This document shows, piece after piece, positions 1-8,803 of a stretch of DNA of 64,000 bases. The notes beneath the pieces were generated by a model, which was not told the origin of the DNA, did not search any database, and saw only the letters and a list, made by a program, of their open reading frames with translations. The translations under genes and the position numbers were made by a program. The stretch is from Allobosea sp. TND4EK4 (GTDB lineage Bacteria > Pseudomonadota > Alphaproteobacteria > Rhizobiales > Beijerinckiaceae): NCBI RefSeq assembly GCF_900156025.1, contig NZ_FTMO01000014.1:1-64000 (forward strand), written 5' to 3'. Within the stretch, counting starts at the first letter, position 1, and each line of letters opens with the position of its first letter.

Positions 1-147
1 GCCGGCATGACCACGCAGGATGGCGGCGGCGAACCCGAACGCCTGCGCCAGCTCGCCGAAGCCGCCTTCGCACAGACCAAGGCCGCAGCTCCCGCGAAAG
101 CCTCCCCAGCCGGCCGCGCCCAGGATGCCGGCTGGGAAGAGTTCTGA
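1..147 (+). CDS. Methyl-accepting chemotaxis protein, C-terminal end (partial)
   Basis: Reading frame 1 is open from the window edge to a TGA at 145-147 and gives 48 residues. The segment is an Ala/Pro/Lys-rich linker that ends in GWEEF. Many chemoreceptors end in such a flexible linker followed by a xWExF pentapeptide (for example NWETF), which docks the CheR methyltransferase and CheB methylesterase. The extreme C-terminal position and the linker composition both fit this. The signalling domain lies outside the window, so the ligand and type of receptor are unknown. The downstream gene is convergent. The call rests on the tail alone. Confidence 0.6.
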   Translation, partial: AGMTTQDGGGEPERLRQLAEAAFAQTKAAAPAKASPAGRAQDAGWEEF

Positions 148-390
148 GGAATGGCTGCCAAATGAGCTGAGCTGTGTGACGCGTTTCGCCGGAAGCGCCG
201 GACACTGGTCCGGACGAGACCGGCCAGAACCGCATTTAACGAATCCCGGACGGAATGCGCCATCAGCTGGCGGACGCTAGCGGCTCGGCGACGAGGCGTC
301 GCCAGCCGCGCGCGCCAGTTATCCTGCCGCAAGCTGCCGGCAGTCGCGGCGCTCACTCGGGATTCGAGCCGAGTTCGCGGGCGGTACCTC

Positions 391-1314
391 TCAGCTCTTT
401 CGTCCCGCCTGGCTCATGGCCTCATCGATCTCCGATCGAACGATCCTGTCGACCTCCGCGATGAAGACGATGCGCGTGCCGCTCTTCGCCATGTCGTCCC
501 GGCCAAGCGGAGTCAGCGTGGCCTTCCCACGGGTGAGCTGGAAGAGGTAGGCGACATCCGGCTTCTCGGCCGTTTCGAGAATACCTTTCGCGCGGACGAG
601 CCGGGACGCTAGCCGGCCGATCGCCTGCTGGAAGCCGGCGAGCGATATTGGCTCCGCGGCCGTCCAGTTGAAACTCTCGAATCGGTCGGTGCTCGGCCTC
701 TTCGGGCGTGTCGTCCGCTCGCGGGCCGTTCCGACTTCGGGAAGGACCAGATCGAGCGGGATCTCGCCTCCGTCCGCCTCGACGAGGGTTGCCCTGCGAT
801 TGATCTGCGACAGAGCCTGACGGCGCGCATCAAGGGTTGGCTTGTCGACGAGATCGCCCTTGCTGACAGCGATGAGATCGGCGACCCGCAGTTGGCTCAG
901 GAGCAAGGGATCGCTGAGATCCGCTTCCGGGGATGCCGCGTCGGCGACGCATAGCACCGTTTCCAGAGGGGCTTCACGCCAGATCACCGGATCCATCAGA
1001 TTGCGGACGATGTCCTCGGGATCGGCGACGCCGCTGGTTTCGATCACGATAGCGTCGGGCTTCGGGGTTCGCCGCAGCAGATTGGAGAGGGTCCGAAGGA
1101 GGTCGCCTTCGAGCGAGCAGCAGATGCAGCCATTGGCGAGGCTGACGACCCCGTCCTCGGCGCCAGCAATGAGCTCCGCGTCGATATTGATGGCACCGAA
1201 ATCATTGACGACGGCCGCGATGCGGCGGCCGTCGGCCTGCTGCAGGATACGATTGACCAGCGTCGTCTTGCCAGCTCCGAGAAAGCCGGTGACCAGCAGG
1301 ATCGGAACGGGCAC
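391..1314 (-). CDS. CobW/COG0523-type G3E GTPase (metallochaperone)
   Basis: The 307-residue protein starts at a GTG. The Walker A motif GFLGAGKTT is at residues 10-18, the family metal-binding motif CICC at residues 63-66 (Cys63, Cys65, Cys66) follows LANG, and an ETSG segment and an SKGD guanine-specificity motif lie further on. These define the CobW/YeiR/ZNG1 GTPases, which deliver zinc or cobalt to client enzymes; the C-terminal half would be the CobW_C domain. The start is 3 bp after the stop of an upstream amidohydrolase, so the two are almost certainly cotranscribed. I infer that it may supply metal to that enzyme. No cobalamin genes are nearby, so a role in B12 synthesis is unlikely. 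Confidence 0.85.
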   Translation of the reverse strand: MPVPILLVTGFLGAGKTTLVNRILQQADGRRIAAVVNDFGAINIDAELIAGAEDGVVSLANGCICCSLEGDLLRTLSNLLRRTPKPDAIVIETSGVADPEDIVRNLMDPVIWREAPLETVLCVADAASPEADLSDPLLLSQLRVADLIAVSKGDLVDKPTLDARRQALSQINRRATLVEADGGEIPLDLVLPEVGTARERTTRPKRPSTDRFESFNWTAAEPISLAGFQQAIGRLASRLVRAKGILETAEKPDVAYLFQLTRGKATLTPLGRDDMAKSGTRIVFIAEVDRIVRSEIDEAMSQAGRKS

Positions 1315-1317
1315 GCC

Positions 1318-2811
1318 TTAAGCTGCCGCGCCGAAGGGGCGACGCACTGGCCGTCCCGGCCGGGCTGCGACATTCATGAGCCCGTCGGCAATGACCGGCT
1401 CGCCGCTGACGACAAGGTGCCGGACGCCTTCGGCCGGGCGGTTCATCGCCGAGAACTCGGCGCGGTCAGTCAGCTTGTCCAGATCGAACACGACGACGTC
1501 GGCGTCGGCGCCCATTTTCAGCCGCCCCTTGTCCCGCATCGCAGGCGTGCTCGCGGCAAGGATCTCGGCAGGGATCAACGTGCATTTTGCGATCCCCTCC
1601 TTGAGGCCGATCGCCTGCCGCTCGCGCACCCAGTGACGGAGGAAGCGCGTGAAGGTACCGGATGACCGCGGGTGCGAGGTCGCCTCGTCGGGAAGGGGCC
1701 AAGCATCGCCGGTATAGGTCGATCCGTCCGGCATCGACCAGGGCATGGCATCGGACGCGATCGCGCCACCGGGGTACAGGACCGAGAGGTCGAGCATGTC
1801 GCGGTGGCGGGCATTGTTCTCCGTGTCGAGGACATGCCACAGGACGAGCTGCGAGGGATCCTCGGATTGTGCCGACAACAGGTCCTCGCGATCCTGAATT
1901 CGGCGCCCGCTCGTGACCAGCTGGATCTGTTGGTAGCGCGTGTCGTTGCGTTGCTCGAATTCCGGGTCGCTGAAGAACGCAGCGGCGATCACGGTTGAGC
2001 CGGTGCCATAGGGATAGGCTTCGACGGTGATTGGCAGGCCCTGTTCCTGCGCCTTCCTGATCAGCCGCTCGCAGCGCTCGACATCGGTCTTGCTGGAGCT
2101 GTTGAAATGGCAAATATGCATATGCGCGCCCGTCGCGCCAGCATAGCCGATCAGGCGGATATAGGCCTCCGCAGCGCTCTTCGGGTCGGTATTCGCCATG
2201 TAGGCAATATGGGTGAAGGTCGGCACACCGCGCGCAGCGGCGAGCTGGCAGAGCGCCGTCAGTTCCTGCACGCCCGCACCGGGAGCGTAGGCGTTGAGAA
2301 TGCCGATGCCGATGCCGCCCTCATCGAGCCCCGCCGCGATACGGTCGAGGATGTTCTGCTGCTCGGCGGGAGACGAGATGTTGTCCATCCAGCGCGGATC
2401 GCGCATGGCACGCCCGAACGCTTCGAGAGACGATTCCTCATTGATCCCGATCATTGCGCCGATCCGGGCAAAAGCCCAGTTCGTCGCGGCGCCGTAATTC
2501 AAGACACGGCCCTGTTCCGCCTGCCGGCGATACCAGGGCGCGACCGGCAACACCCCGGCTTCGAGGTCGAGAGTCGTGGTGACGCCGTCGAAAGCCTGCA
2601 TTCGGTCGGCCGGGATCGACTGGCCATGGGCGTGCAGATCGATGAAGCCGGGCGCGACGATCAGCCCCCGCGCGTCGATGACGCGCTCTGCATTGCCGAG
2701 GTCAGAGCCGATCGCGACGATCTTTCCGTCGGCTATCGCGATGTCGGCGATGCCGTCATGGCCGCTTTCCGGATCGACCACGCGGCCGCCAGCGATCAGG
2801 AGTCCGCCCAT
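1318..2811 (-). CDS. D-aminoacylase-type N-acyl-D-amino-acid amidohydrolase
   Basis: The protein has 497 residues. An N-terminal beta-sandwich segment is followed by APGFIDLHAH, whose His60 and His62 are the HxH metal ligands of the amidohydrolase superfamily. Further metal-ligand regions (FTHIAY, HICHFN) and a C-terminal segment with KGRLKMGADADVVVFD are typical of D-aminoacylase/dihydroorotase-like enzymes. The family hydrolyses N-acyl-D-amino acids in the cytoplasm; the exact substrate cannot be read from sequence. The start is an ATG preceded by AAGGA. The next gene, a CobW-type metallochaperone, begins 3 bp after the stop, which suggests metal loading of this enzyme. Confidence 0.8.
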   Translation of the reverse strand: MGGLLIAGGRVVDPESGHDGIADIAIADGKIVAIGSDLGNAERVIDARGLIVAPGFIDLHAHGQSIPADRMQAFDGVTTTLDLEAGVLPVAPWYRRQAEQGRVLNYGAATNWAFARIGAMIGINEESSLEAFGRAMRDPRWMDNISSPAEQQNILDRIAAGLDEGGIGIGILNAYAPGAGVQELTALCQLAAARGVPTFTHIAYMANTDPKSAAEAYIRLIGYAGATGAHMHICHFNSSSKTDVERCERLIRKAQEQGLPITVEAYPYGTGSTVIAAAFFSDPEFEQRNDTRYQQIQLVTSGRRIQDREDLLSAQSEDPSQLVLWHVLDTENNARHRDMLDLSVLYPGGAIASDAMPWSMPDGSTYTGDAWPLPDEATSHPRSSGTFTRFLRHWVRERQAIGLKEGIAKCTLIPAEILAASTPAMRDKGRLKMGADADVVVFDLDKLTDRAEFSAMNRPAEGVRHLVVSGEPVIADGLMNVAARPGRPVRRPFGAAA

Positions 2812-3029
2812 CTATCCTTGCCTCTCGTTCCCTGCATGGCTTGCTCTGGTCGCAACCACCGTCGCCCCGATGTTCGCCGATCGAGAACGGCCGAGGCAAG
2901 AGCGTCGATCGGCGAGCCGCTTTGGTCGATCATGCGGGGCAAGCATGGACTCAAGCTGTGCAACGTCGCCGGTACTGCTGATGCGCCGAATGGCGCTGAA
3001 GCCCGCTCGGATCCGTATTGCAGCGAGCC

Positions 3030-3288
3030 GCTCGTCCATACGAGCGCACAGGCGGACCAACTGGCGAGGTCCGGCCGAGCCGTAGCCGCTGTCGGCGGCG
3101 AGCCGGGCCGGCCAGAGCCCGAAGCGCTCCTTGCGCCCGGTCGAGCATTCGGGAGGACTTCTTGCGGACGGTACGGGGACTCGGTGGCCGAGCCGACGGA
3201 GACGGCCTTCGCGAACGCTCCGGCACGTCCGCATGCACGTGGATCACGCTGGCGGCCGATCGGCGCGATGGAGCAGGGAGCGAGGCTT
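3030..3288 (-). pseudogene. Degenerate IS1182/IS5-like DDE transposase fragment
   Basis: No intact gene fills the 2812-3288 gap. On the minus strand one frame reads MLDR, and the next frame continues directly as KERFGLWPARLAADSGYGSA. Together they resemble the segment of IS1182/IS5-type transposases that carries the catalytic Asp (pattern RLAADxxYGSA). The frame change lies near position 3139. The upstream part (VIHVHADVPE) resembles the VIVDVEATP strand of the same fold. Beyond about 3040 the similarity fades. No terminal inverted repeats were found. This is a dead remnant; the remaining 2812-3030 stretch shows nothing I can assign. Confidence 0.45.
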
Positions 3289-4365
3289 TCAGACCGGTCG
3301 GTTCACAGGTGCCGGCGTCAATTGTCCCTTTGAATCGCTCTCCGCTGCATAGCTCAATGTCACGAGCGTCCCTGGTCTGGCCTCTGTCACCGTGATCTCG
3401 GCGCCCAGTTGACCGGCCAATGCCTTGACGATGCTCGTTCCCAAGCCGGCCTTGGCATCTTCGGCGGCGGTCGGCATCCCGACACCGTCATCTGCAACCG
3501 CGAGAGACCAGCCCGATCCGGCCGCCTTGTAGCTCACCGTGATCCGACCACCCCTTTGGCCGGGATAGGCGTGCTTCAGGGCATTGATGACCAGTTCGGT
3601 CACGACCAGTCCGAGGCTGATCGACTTATCCGCTTGCACGACACTCTCATCGACGTCGACGTCCAGTGACAGGACGTCGCGGTCGCGGATCATCGATGCG
3701 CCGATGCTGCCGCACAGGTTTGTAAGATAAGGCTTCAGCTCGACGTCGCCGATCTGGGACGTGGCGAGCTGCTGCTGAAGAGCCGCGACGGACATCACGC
3801 GATGATGCGCATCCTGCAAATGGCCGCGGGTTTCATCCGACTGGACCTTGCGGGCGCTCTGCATCAGCACGCTTGCGATGATCTGCAGGCTGTTGGCGAC
3901 GCGGTGTTGCAGTTCCTGAAGCAGGATCGCCTTTTCGCGCAGAAGCTCATCCTTCTGCTTCTCGCTGCGCCTGGCGTCCGTGACGTCGAGAACCGAAAGC
4001 AGGACCCGCACGTCATCCGTGCTTTCGTAACTGAGCTTGTGAGCGTTGACGACGAGCCGGCGCGGACTGCGATCGACCCTCTGGAGATTCATCTCATAGG
4101 CTTCGACTTCGGCATACCCGGACGCCGTGGCCTTGAGCAGGGATTCGAGCTGGGGAACATCCCATTCTCCGGCGCCGAGATCAGCCATCTTCTGGCCGAC
4201 GACGTTCGAAGGGTTGAGGGAAAACACGCGGCAGAACGAGCGGCTGGCTACGATGATTTCCAGCCTCTCATTAAGCAGGAGGAGCGGGGCGTCCGAGGAA
4301 GAAATCACAGCCAGGGCAAGCCCGAGGGCGAGTTCCGGCGGCGAGGATAGGATCGGATCAGCCAT
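3289..4365 (-). CDS. PAS-HisKA_2 sensor histidine kinase
   Basis: The protein has 358 residues. An N-terminal PAS-like domain (about residues 10-130) is followed by LLQELQHRVANSLQII, the HisKA_2 phosphoacceptor motif, with His154 as the likely phosphorylated residue. A HATPase_c domain has VVTELVINALKHAYPG (N box) and DDGVGMP (G1 box). There are no membrane segments, so this is a cytoplasmic sensor; the PAS ligand is unknown. HisKA_2 kinases of alphaproteobacteria often act in general-stress or light signalling. It lies upstream of an IS remnant and downstream of a GGDEF-EAL gene on the same strand, with about 154 bp between them. No partner response regulator is adjacent. Confidence 0.85.
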   Translation of the reverse strand: MADPILSSPPELALGLALAVISSSDAPLLLLNERLEIIVASRSFCRVFSLNPSNVVGQKMADLGAGEWDVPQLESLLKATASGYAEVEAYEMNLQRVDRSPRRLVVNAHKLSYESTDDVRVLLSVLDVTDARRSEKQKDELLREKAILLQELQHRVANSLQIIASVLMQSARKVQSDETRGHLQDAHHRVMSVAALQQQLATSQIGDVELKPYLTNLCGSIGASMIRDRDVLSLDVDVDESVVQADKSISLGLVVTELVINALKHAYPGQRGGRITVSYKAAGSGWSLAVADDGVGMPTAAEDAKAGLGTSIVKALAGQLGAEITVTEARPGTLVTLSYAAESDSKGQLTPAPVNRPV

Positions 4366-4519
4366 AACAGGCCTTTTCGGCTGTCGGCAGCTCTCGGAGC
4401 GAAAGCGGATCCACGGATCTCCCGTGGCTATAGCATAGCCCGACCGGGCTCACATGCTCCTCTTGGACAAGCGATAGCACGGGGATCGAAGTCCAAGGGA
4501 AATATTCGCTTCGAGAAGC

Positions 4520-6754
4520 CTATGCGACAGATCTGAGAAGAGGCGCATGGCGCCGTCTGCCCGTGACGGATGAAACGGCATTGGCTTTCCCAAACAGGTA
4601 GCCTTGCCCGGAATCGCAGCCGATGGCCTGAAGGAGAGCAAATTGCGCTTCCGTCTCCACGCCTTCCGCAACGACGGTCATGTCGAGTGCATGAGCGAGA
4701 TCCACCAGGGCCTTCACGATGGCAAGACTCTCGGCGTCCTGTCCAAGTCCGAAGACGAACGACTTGTCGATCTTGATCTGGTCGATCGGAAAGTCCCGCA
4801 GATGTGTCAGGGAGGAGTAGCCGGTCCCGAAATCGTCGAGCGCGATCAAGATGCCTGCGGCACTCAGTCGGCGCAGCTCCGTGCGGATCGCGCTCGTATC
4901 GCTTCCGAGAAACAGTGTCTCGGTGACCTCCAGCTTGATCGTGCCCGGATCGATCCCGCAATCATCGAGACGCTTCAGAAGTCGTCCGGCGTAGTCGGGC
5001 GAATGCAGCTCTGCTTCCGTCGCGTTGAGGCTGATGACCCCGGGATCGATGCCGCCAGCCCGCAGATTGGCGATGTCGGCGATGACGAGGCTCATCATTC
5101 GCTCGCCGATACGCCTGCATGAGCGCTGATCGGAAAAGGCTTCAGCGAAGTCTCCTGCGGCACTGATCGAGCCGTCCTGATTGCGGATGCGCGCCAGAGC
5201 CTCGTAACCACAGGTCGATCGGTCCGACAGCCGAACGAAGGGCTGATAGAATGGCACCAGACGGTTGCCGATGATGGCGCGCTCCACCTTCTCGATGGCG
5301 AGACGGCGCTTGTCGAAGAGCGAGCTGATTTCGGGAGCGAAACAGCCGACCGAGCCGCGTTGCCGGCGTTTCGCATTGTAAAGCGCGATATCTGCGCATC
5401 GCAGCAGATCCTTGGCGTTCAGCGCATCCTGCGGATAACTCGCTACCCCCACCGTGGCCGAAACGAGGATGCTCTCGTTGATGGCGACGATCGGCTGCCT
5501 CAAGGCGCTGAGCACCTTGCGAGCGATGGCCCGATGACGAGACCGTTTGCCCGCAACGGGCATAATGACAGCGAATTCGTCACCTCCCAGGCGCGCGACG
5601 GTGCTGTTTGCAGGCGCGCGCTCTTTCAGAAGGCCAGCGACGGCCTTGAGGACCTCGTCTCCGGCCTCATGCCCGCGCGTATCGTTGATCTCCTTGAAGC
5701 CGTCGAGATCGATCAGGACGAGCGCCACGGTCGATCGGCCGGCATCCGCATCCGAAAGATTGGCGACCAACGACTTCTCGAAGAAGGCTCGGTTCGCCAG
5801 CCCCGTGAGGAAGTCCATGTTGGCTGCCAGCCATAGGCGTTCCTGGGCCTCGTGGCTTGCGGTGATGTCCTGGAAGACGCCGATCAGCCGCGCAGGAGCG
5901 CCATCGACCGTTTCGATCTGCCCTGCCGAACGGACACGACGCTTGCGGCCGGTCGCAGTCACAAAATCCGCGGCGAACTCAAACGGCTCGCCGGTTCGTA
6001 TCGCTTCTGCGAGGTGCGCCTCAACCATCTGACGGGCCTTGCCAGGGTAAAATGCAAGAGCTTCGGTTGCCGTTGGAGGGACGCCCACAGGCAGGTCATG
6101 AAGGCGGAAAATCTCGTCGGACCAAGTTGCGCGGTGCGTTTCCAGATCGATCGACCATGCACCGATTGCCGCCATGCGCTCGATCTGCAGAAGCAGTCGG
6201 TTCTTGGTTTCGAGCTCTCGGTTCTCACGCATCCGCTTTCTTGCGGCGGCTTTCAGCGCGAGTTCATTGGCGTGAAGGCGTACAAGGTCTTCGACGAGCC
6301 GGCCGAACCTCACGAGTGCCTGCTGCGCGGCCTCGTCGAAACTGCGCGCCTTGGTGTCGATGATGCACAGCGAGCCGATTCGACTGACGCCATCGATCGA
6401 GAGGGGGTAGCCAGCATAGAAGCGGATGTGCGGAGCGCCTGTCACAAGCGGATTGCTCAGAAACCTGACGTCTCGGCTGGCATCCTCGACGACAAGCAGC
6501 CCGGGCAGCTTGATCGTATAGTTGCAGAAAGCGACGTCTCGCGAGGTTTCGGTTGATTCGAGGCCGCAACAGGCCTTGAACCACTGGCGATCGTGATCGA
6601 TCAGCGTAACCAGCGCTATGGGGCAATCGAAATGCCCGGCGGCAAGCGCCACGATCGCATCAAAAGACGGATCTCTCGGGGTGTCGAGCAGTTCCAGCGC
6701 CCTCACGGCCGCCAAACGTGTGTCCTCGCAATCCTGGTGACCGCCGACTCGCAC
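4520..6754 (-). CDS. GAF-PAS-GGDEF-EAL cyclic-di-GMP protein
   Basis: The protein has 744 residues with a GTG start and a well-placed AGGAG 8 bp upstream. Domains in order are GAF (about 10-165), PAS (about 195-310), diguanylate cyclase (about 315-475, intact RLGGDEF near residue 390) and EAL phosphodiesterase (about 485-730). The EAL part keeps GYEAL, VTET, the DDFGTG metal ligands, KIDKSF and VAEGVE, so both synthesis and hydrolysis of c-di-GMP look possible. There are no transmembrane segments. The C-terminal Arg/His-rich tail after the EAL domain looks nonconserved. Which activity dominates cannot be told from sequence. Confidence 0.9.
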   Translation of the reverse strand: MRVGGHQDCEDTRLAAVRALELLDTPRDPSFDAIVALAAGHFDCPIALVTLIDHDRQWFKACCGLESTETSRDVAFCNYTIKLPGLLVVEDASRDVRFLSNPLVTGAPHIRFYAGYPLSIDGVSRIGSLCIIDTKARSFDEAAQQALVRFGRLVEDLVRLHANELALKAAARKRMRENRELETKNRLLLQIERMAAIGAWSIDLETHRATWSDEIFRLHDLPVGVPPTATEALAFYPGKARQMVEAHLAEAIRTGEPFEFAADFVTATGRKRRVRSAGQIETVDGAPARLIGVFQDITASHEAQERLWLAANMDFLTGLANRAFFEKSLVANLSDADAGRSTVALVLIDLDGFKEINDTRGHEAGDEVLKAVAGLLKERAPANSTVARLGGDEFAVIMPVAGKRSRHRAIARKVLSALRQPIVAINESILVSATVGVASYPQDALNAKDLLRCADIALYNAKRRQRGSVGCFAPEISSLFDKRRLAIEKVERAIIGNRLVPFYQPFVRLSDRSTCGYEALARIRNQDGSISAAGDFAEAFSDQRSCRRIGERMMSLVIADIANLRAGGIDPGVISLNATEAELHSPDYAGRLLKRLDDCGIDPGTIKLEVTETLFLGSDTSAIRTELRRLSAAGILIALDDFGTGYSSLTHLRDFPIDQIKIDKSFVFGLGQDAESLAIVKALVDLAHALDMTVVAEGVETEAQFALLQAIGCDSGQGYLFGKANAVSSVTGRRRHAPLLRSVA

Positions 6755-7060
6755 GTCTGATCTCCTCTTGAATGCGTGAACCGGGCCCCCCTCCGCCGGA
6801 AATAGCGCGACGGCGAGTAAACAACCGCATTTATTAACGAATTGACCGCTTCTCCTCCGCCGGACAAAGCCGGTTCTGGCGGGACAGTCACGGCCGCGTC
6901 AGATCATTGCCGTGTGCGAGATCATGCTGGGGCAGGCACCGGCAGATTGCGCCGAGGCTCCATCCATGCGTGCGAGGGGCCGGGTGAAAGACATAGTGAA
7001 TGTGACGCATCTCCAGTAGCAGTACGATGAGCTGCCACCGGTTCACCTGGAGATCTGGCC
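6755..7060. other. Divergent intergenic region without a gene
   Basis: This 306-bp gap separates the divergent GGDEF-EAL and HWE-kinase genes. It must hold both promoters, but I could not place -35/-10 elements with confidence. An AT-rich patch near 6820-6842 is the most promoter-like part. No coding remnant or strong hairpin was seen. Confidence 0.4.
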
Positions 7061-8053
7061 TTGCCCTTGTCCAATCCGAGCGCCTGGAGTGCGACGAGCC
7101 TGCGCCGTGCCATCAGCGCCGCGGGCGTAGCCCTGTGGTCCTGGAATGTCGAGACCGACAGATTCGCCATGGACGATCGGGGTTTTGATCTGTGGGCGGT
7201 TCCCCGGAGCGAGAACGTCAAGTTCGAGGACCTGTCGGCACGCATCCACCCGGCTGACCGCGATCGCGTTCGGGAGGCTTTCACGGCGACACGGGCGATC
7301 GTCGGCGCTTACGAGATCGACTTCCGCATCATCATCGACGATGAGATCCGATGGATTTCGGCCCGTGGCATCGGTGACGACGCGGGTCTTCACGATCGCC
7401 TGGCCTATGGCATCTTCCTGGACGTGACCGGGCGCAAGCAGGCCGAGGAAGGCCATGAGCTTCTCGCCGGCGAAATGAGCCATCGCGTCAAGAATCTTCT
7501 GGCCATCGCCTCAGGGCTCACGCAGATCTCGTCGCGATCGACCAAGACCGCCCAGGAAATGGCCGTCGAGCTGACAGGCCGGCTGAGCGCACTGGGGCGT
7601 GCCCACGACCTCGTGCGGCCGCTCCCCGGCCATCAGGGCACGGCCGCTCTGTTGGGAGACCTCGTGTCGATCCTGCTTTCGCCCTATGAGGACATGGGAG
7701 CCTTTAGCGGGCGCATACGAGTGGCGGTTCCTCGCATGGGCGTTGGAGAAAACACCGCGACGACACTTGCTCTGGTCATCCATGAGCTGGCGACCAACTC
7801 CCTGAAATACGGCGCGCTTTCATCCGAAAGCGGCACGCTCGACGTGTCGGGCGTGACCGAAGGGGAAGACGTCAGGATGGTCTGGACCGAGCGCGGCGGG
7901 CCGGAGGTCGAGAGCAAGCGTCAGAGCGGCTATGGCAGCCGGCTGGTCGAGCGCAGCATCGCGGGACAGTTGGGCGGCTCGATCGAGTATGACTGGTCGG
8001 CTGAGGGCGTCGTCGTCACGCTCATGATGAAAGCGTCCAAGCTCGCGAGCTAG
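7061..8053 (+). CDS. PAS-HWE sensor histidine kinase
   Basis: The protein has 330 residues and reads from a TTG at 7061, with GGAG about 10 bp upstream and no better in-frame ATG before the PAS domain. The PAS domain (about 20-125) ends with VTGRKQAEE. The phosphoacceptor motif EMSHRVKNLLAIASGL gives His141. The HWE-type catalytic domain has VIHELATNSLKYGAL (N box), VWTERGGP (the W-x-E feature of the family) and GYGSRLVE. It is cytoplasmic. A single-domain response regulator follows 228 bp downstream on the same strand and is a plausible output partner, as is common for HWE kinases. The signal sensed is unknown. Confidence 0.85.
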   Translation: MPLSNPSAWSATSLRRAISAAGVALWSWNVETDRFAMDDRGFDLWAVPRSENVKFEDLSARIHPADRDRVREAFTATRAIVGAYEIDFRIIIDDEIRWISARGIGDDAGLHDRLAYGIFLDVTGRKQAEEGHELLAGEMSHRVKNLLAIASGLTQISSRSTKTAQEMAVELTGRLSALGRAHDLVRPLPGHQGTAALLGDLVSILLSPYEDMGAFSGRIRVAVPRMGVGENTATTLALVIHELATNSLKYGALSSESGTLDVSGVTEGEDVRMVWTERGGPEVESKRQSGYGSRLVERSIAGQLGGSIEYDWSAEGVVVTLMMKASKLAS

Positions 8054-8281
8054 CCGCCCGCTTCGTCCGCGCTGATCTGTCGTTCTCCGGACGCCCGTTC
8101 GCGGCCGCCTGCGCTGAACCTGCGATATCGAGCCTCACCGTCCACTGGCGCGGTTGTGGCGCCCACGACTGATCGCCTTGCCGAATCCGACCGAGGTCGA
8201 ATTCTCAGCCCGATTCTTTTCGTAGTCACGAAACATCCGCGATATTCGCTCGTTCAGTCGGCTCATGGCCGAAAGATTTTC

Positions 8282-8644
8282 ATGGCAAATACTGTCGTTC
8301 TTGTCGTCGAAGACGAGGTCATCATTCGAATGAATGCGGTCTCGGTTATCGAAGACGCGGGTTACGATGTCGTTGAGGCGGCCGATGCGGACGAGGCGGT
8401 CCGCCATCTGGAAACGCGCTCCGACATCCGGGTCGTTTTTTCTGATATCGAAATGCCAGGGGCCATGGATGGGCTGAAGCTGCTCCATGCGATCCGCAAG
8501 CGCTGGCCCCCCGTCGTCCTCATCCTTGCGTCTGGCCGAGTGTCGCCTGCGGTCGTCGACATGCCCTCGGACACCGTGTTCCTGCCGAAGCCTTATCAGG
8601 AAGCGAGGCTGCTGGAGATTCTGGCTGGCATCGCATCAGAGTAG
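8282..8644 (+). CDS. Single-domain response regulator (CheY-like receiver)
   Basis: The protein has 120 residues starting at the ATG at 8282; an in-frame start upstream would add a tail unlike any receiver. Asp11 and Glu12 form the acidic pocket, Asp55 (VVFSDIEMPG) is the phosphoacceptor and the Lys of FLPKPY completes the active site. There is no output domain, so signalling must be through protein-protein contact or as a phosphate sink. Such receivers commonly accompany HWE kinases in Hyphomicrobiales, and the gene follows one here. No strong Shine-Dalgarno is visible upstream; GAAAG at about 8271 is weak. Confidence 0.8.
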   Translation: MANTVVLVVEDEVIIRMNAVSVIEDAGYDVVEAADADEAVRHLETRSDIRVVFSDIEMPGAMDGLKLLHAIRKRWPPVVLILASGRVSPAVVDMPSDTVFLPKPYQEARLLEILAGIASE

Positions 8645-8803
8645 CCACTCGCCGTCTCGCCCGATCGTCCGATCCCTCGCACTGGTTCCGGACAATCGAA
8701 GAAAACGGTCCTACTTTCCATGAGGGCGGCGAAGGGAACGTCTGACGTCTCACTTGCGTTGCCGTCGGTAGGCGGGGGCCTCCGGACAAGCAAGGACGAC
8801 CCC

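Noticed and set aside
198-213. CCGGAC-ACTG-GTCCGG hairpin as terminator for the chemoreceptor gene
   Set aside because: The stem is only 6 bp and no T tract follows, and such stems are frequent at this GC content.
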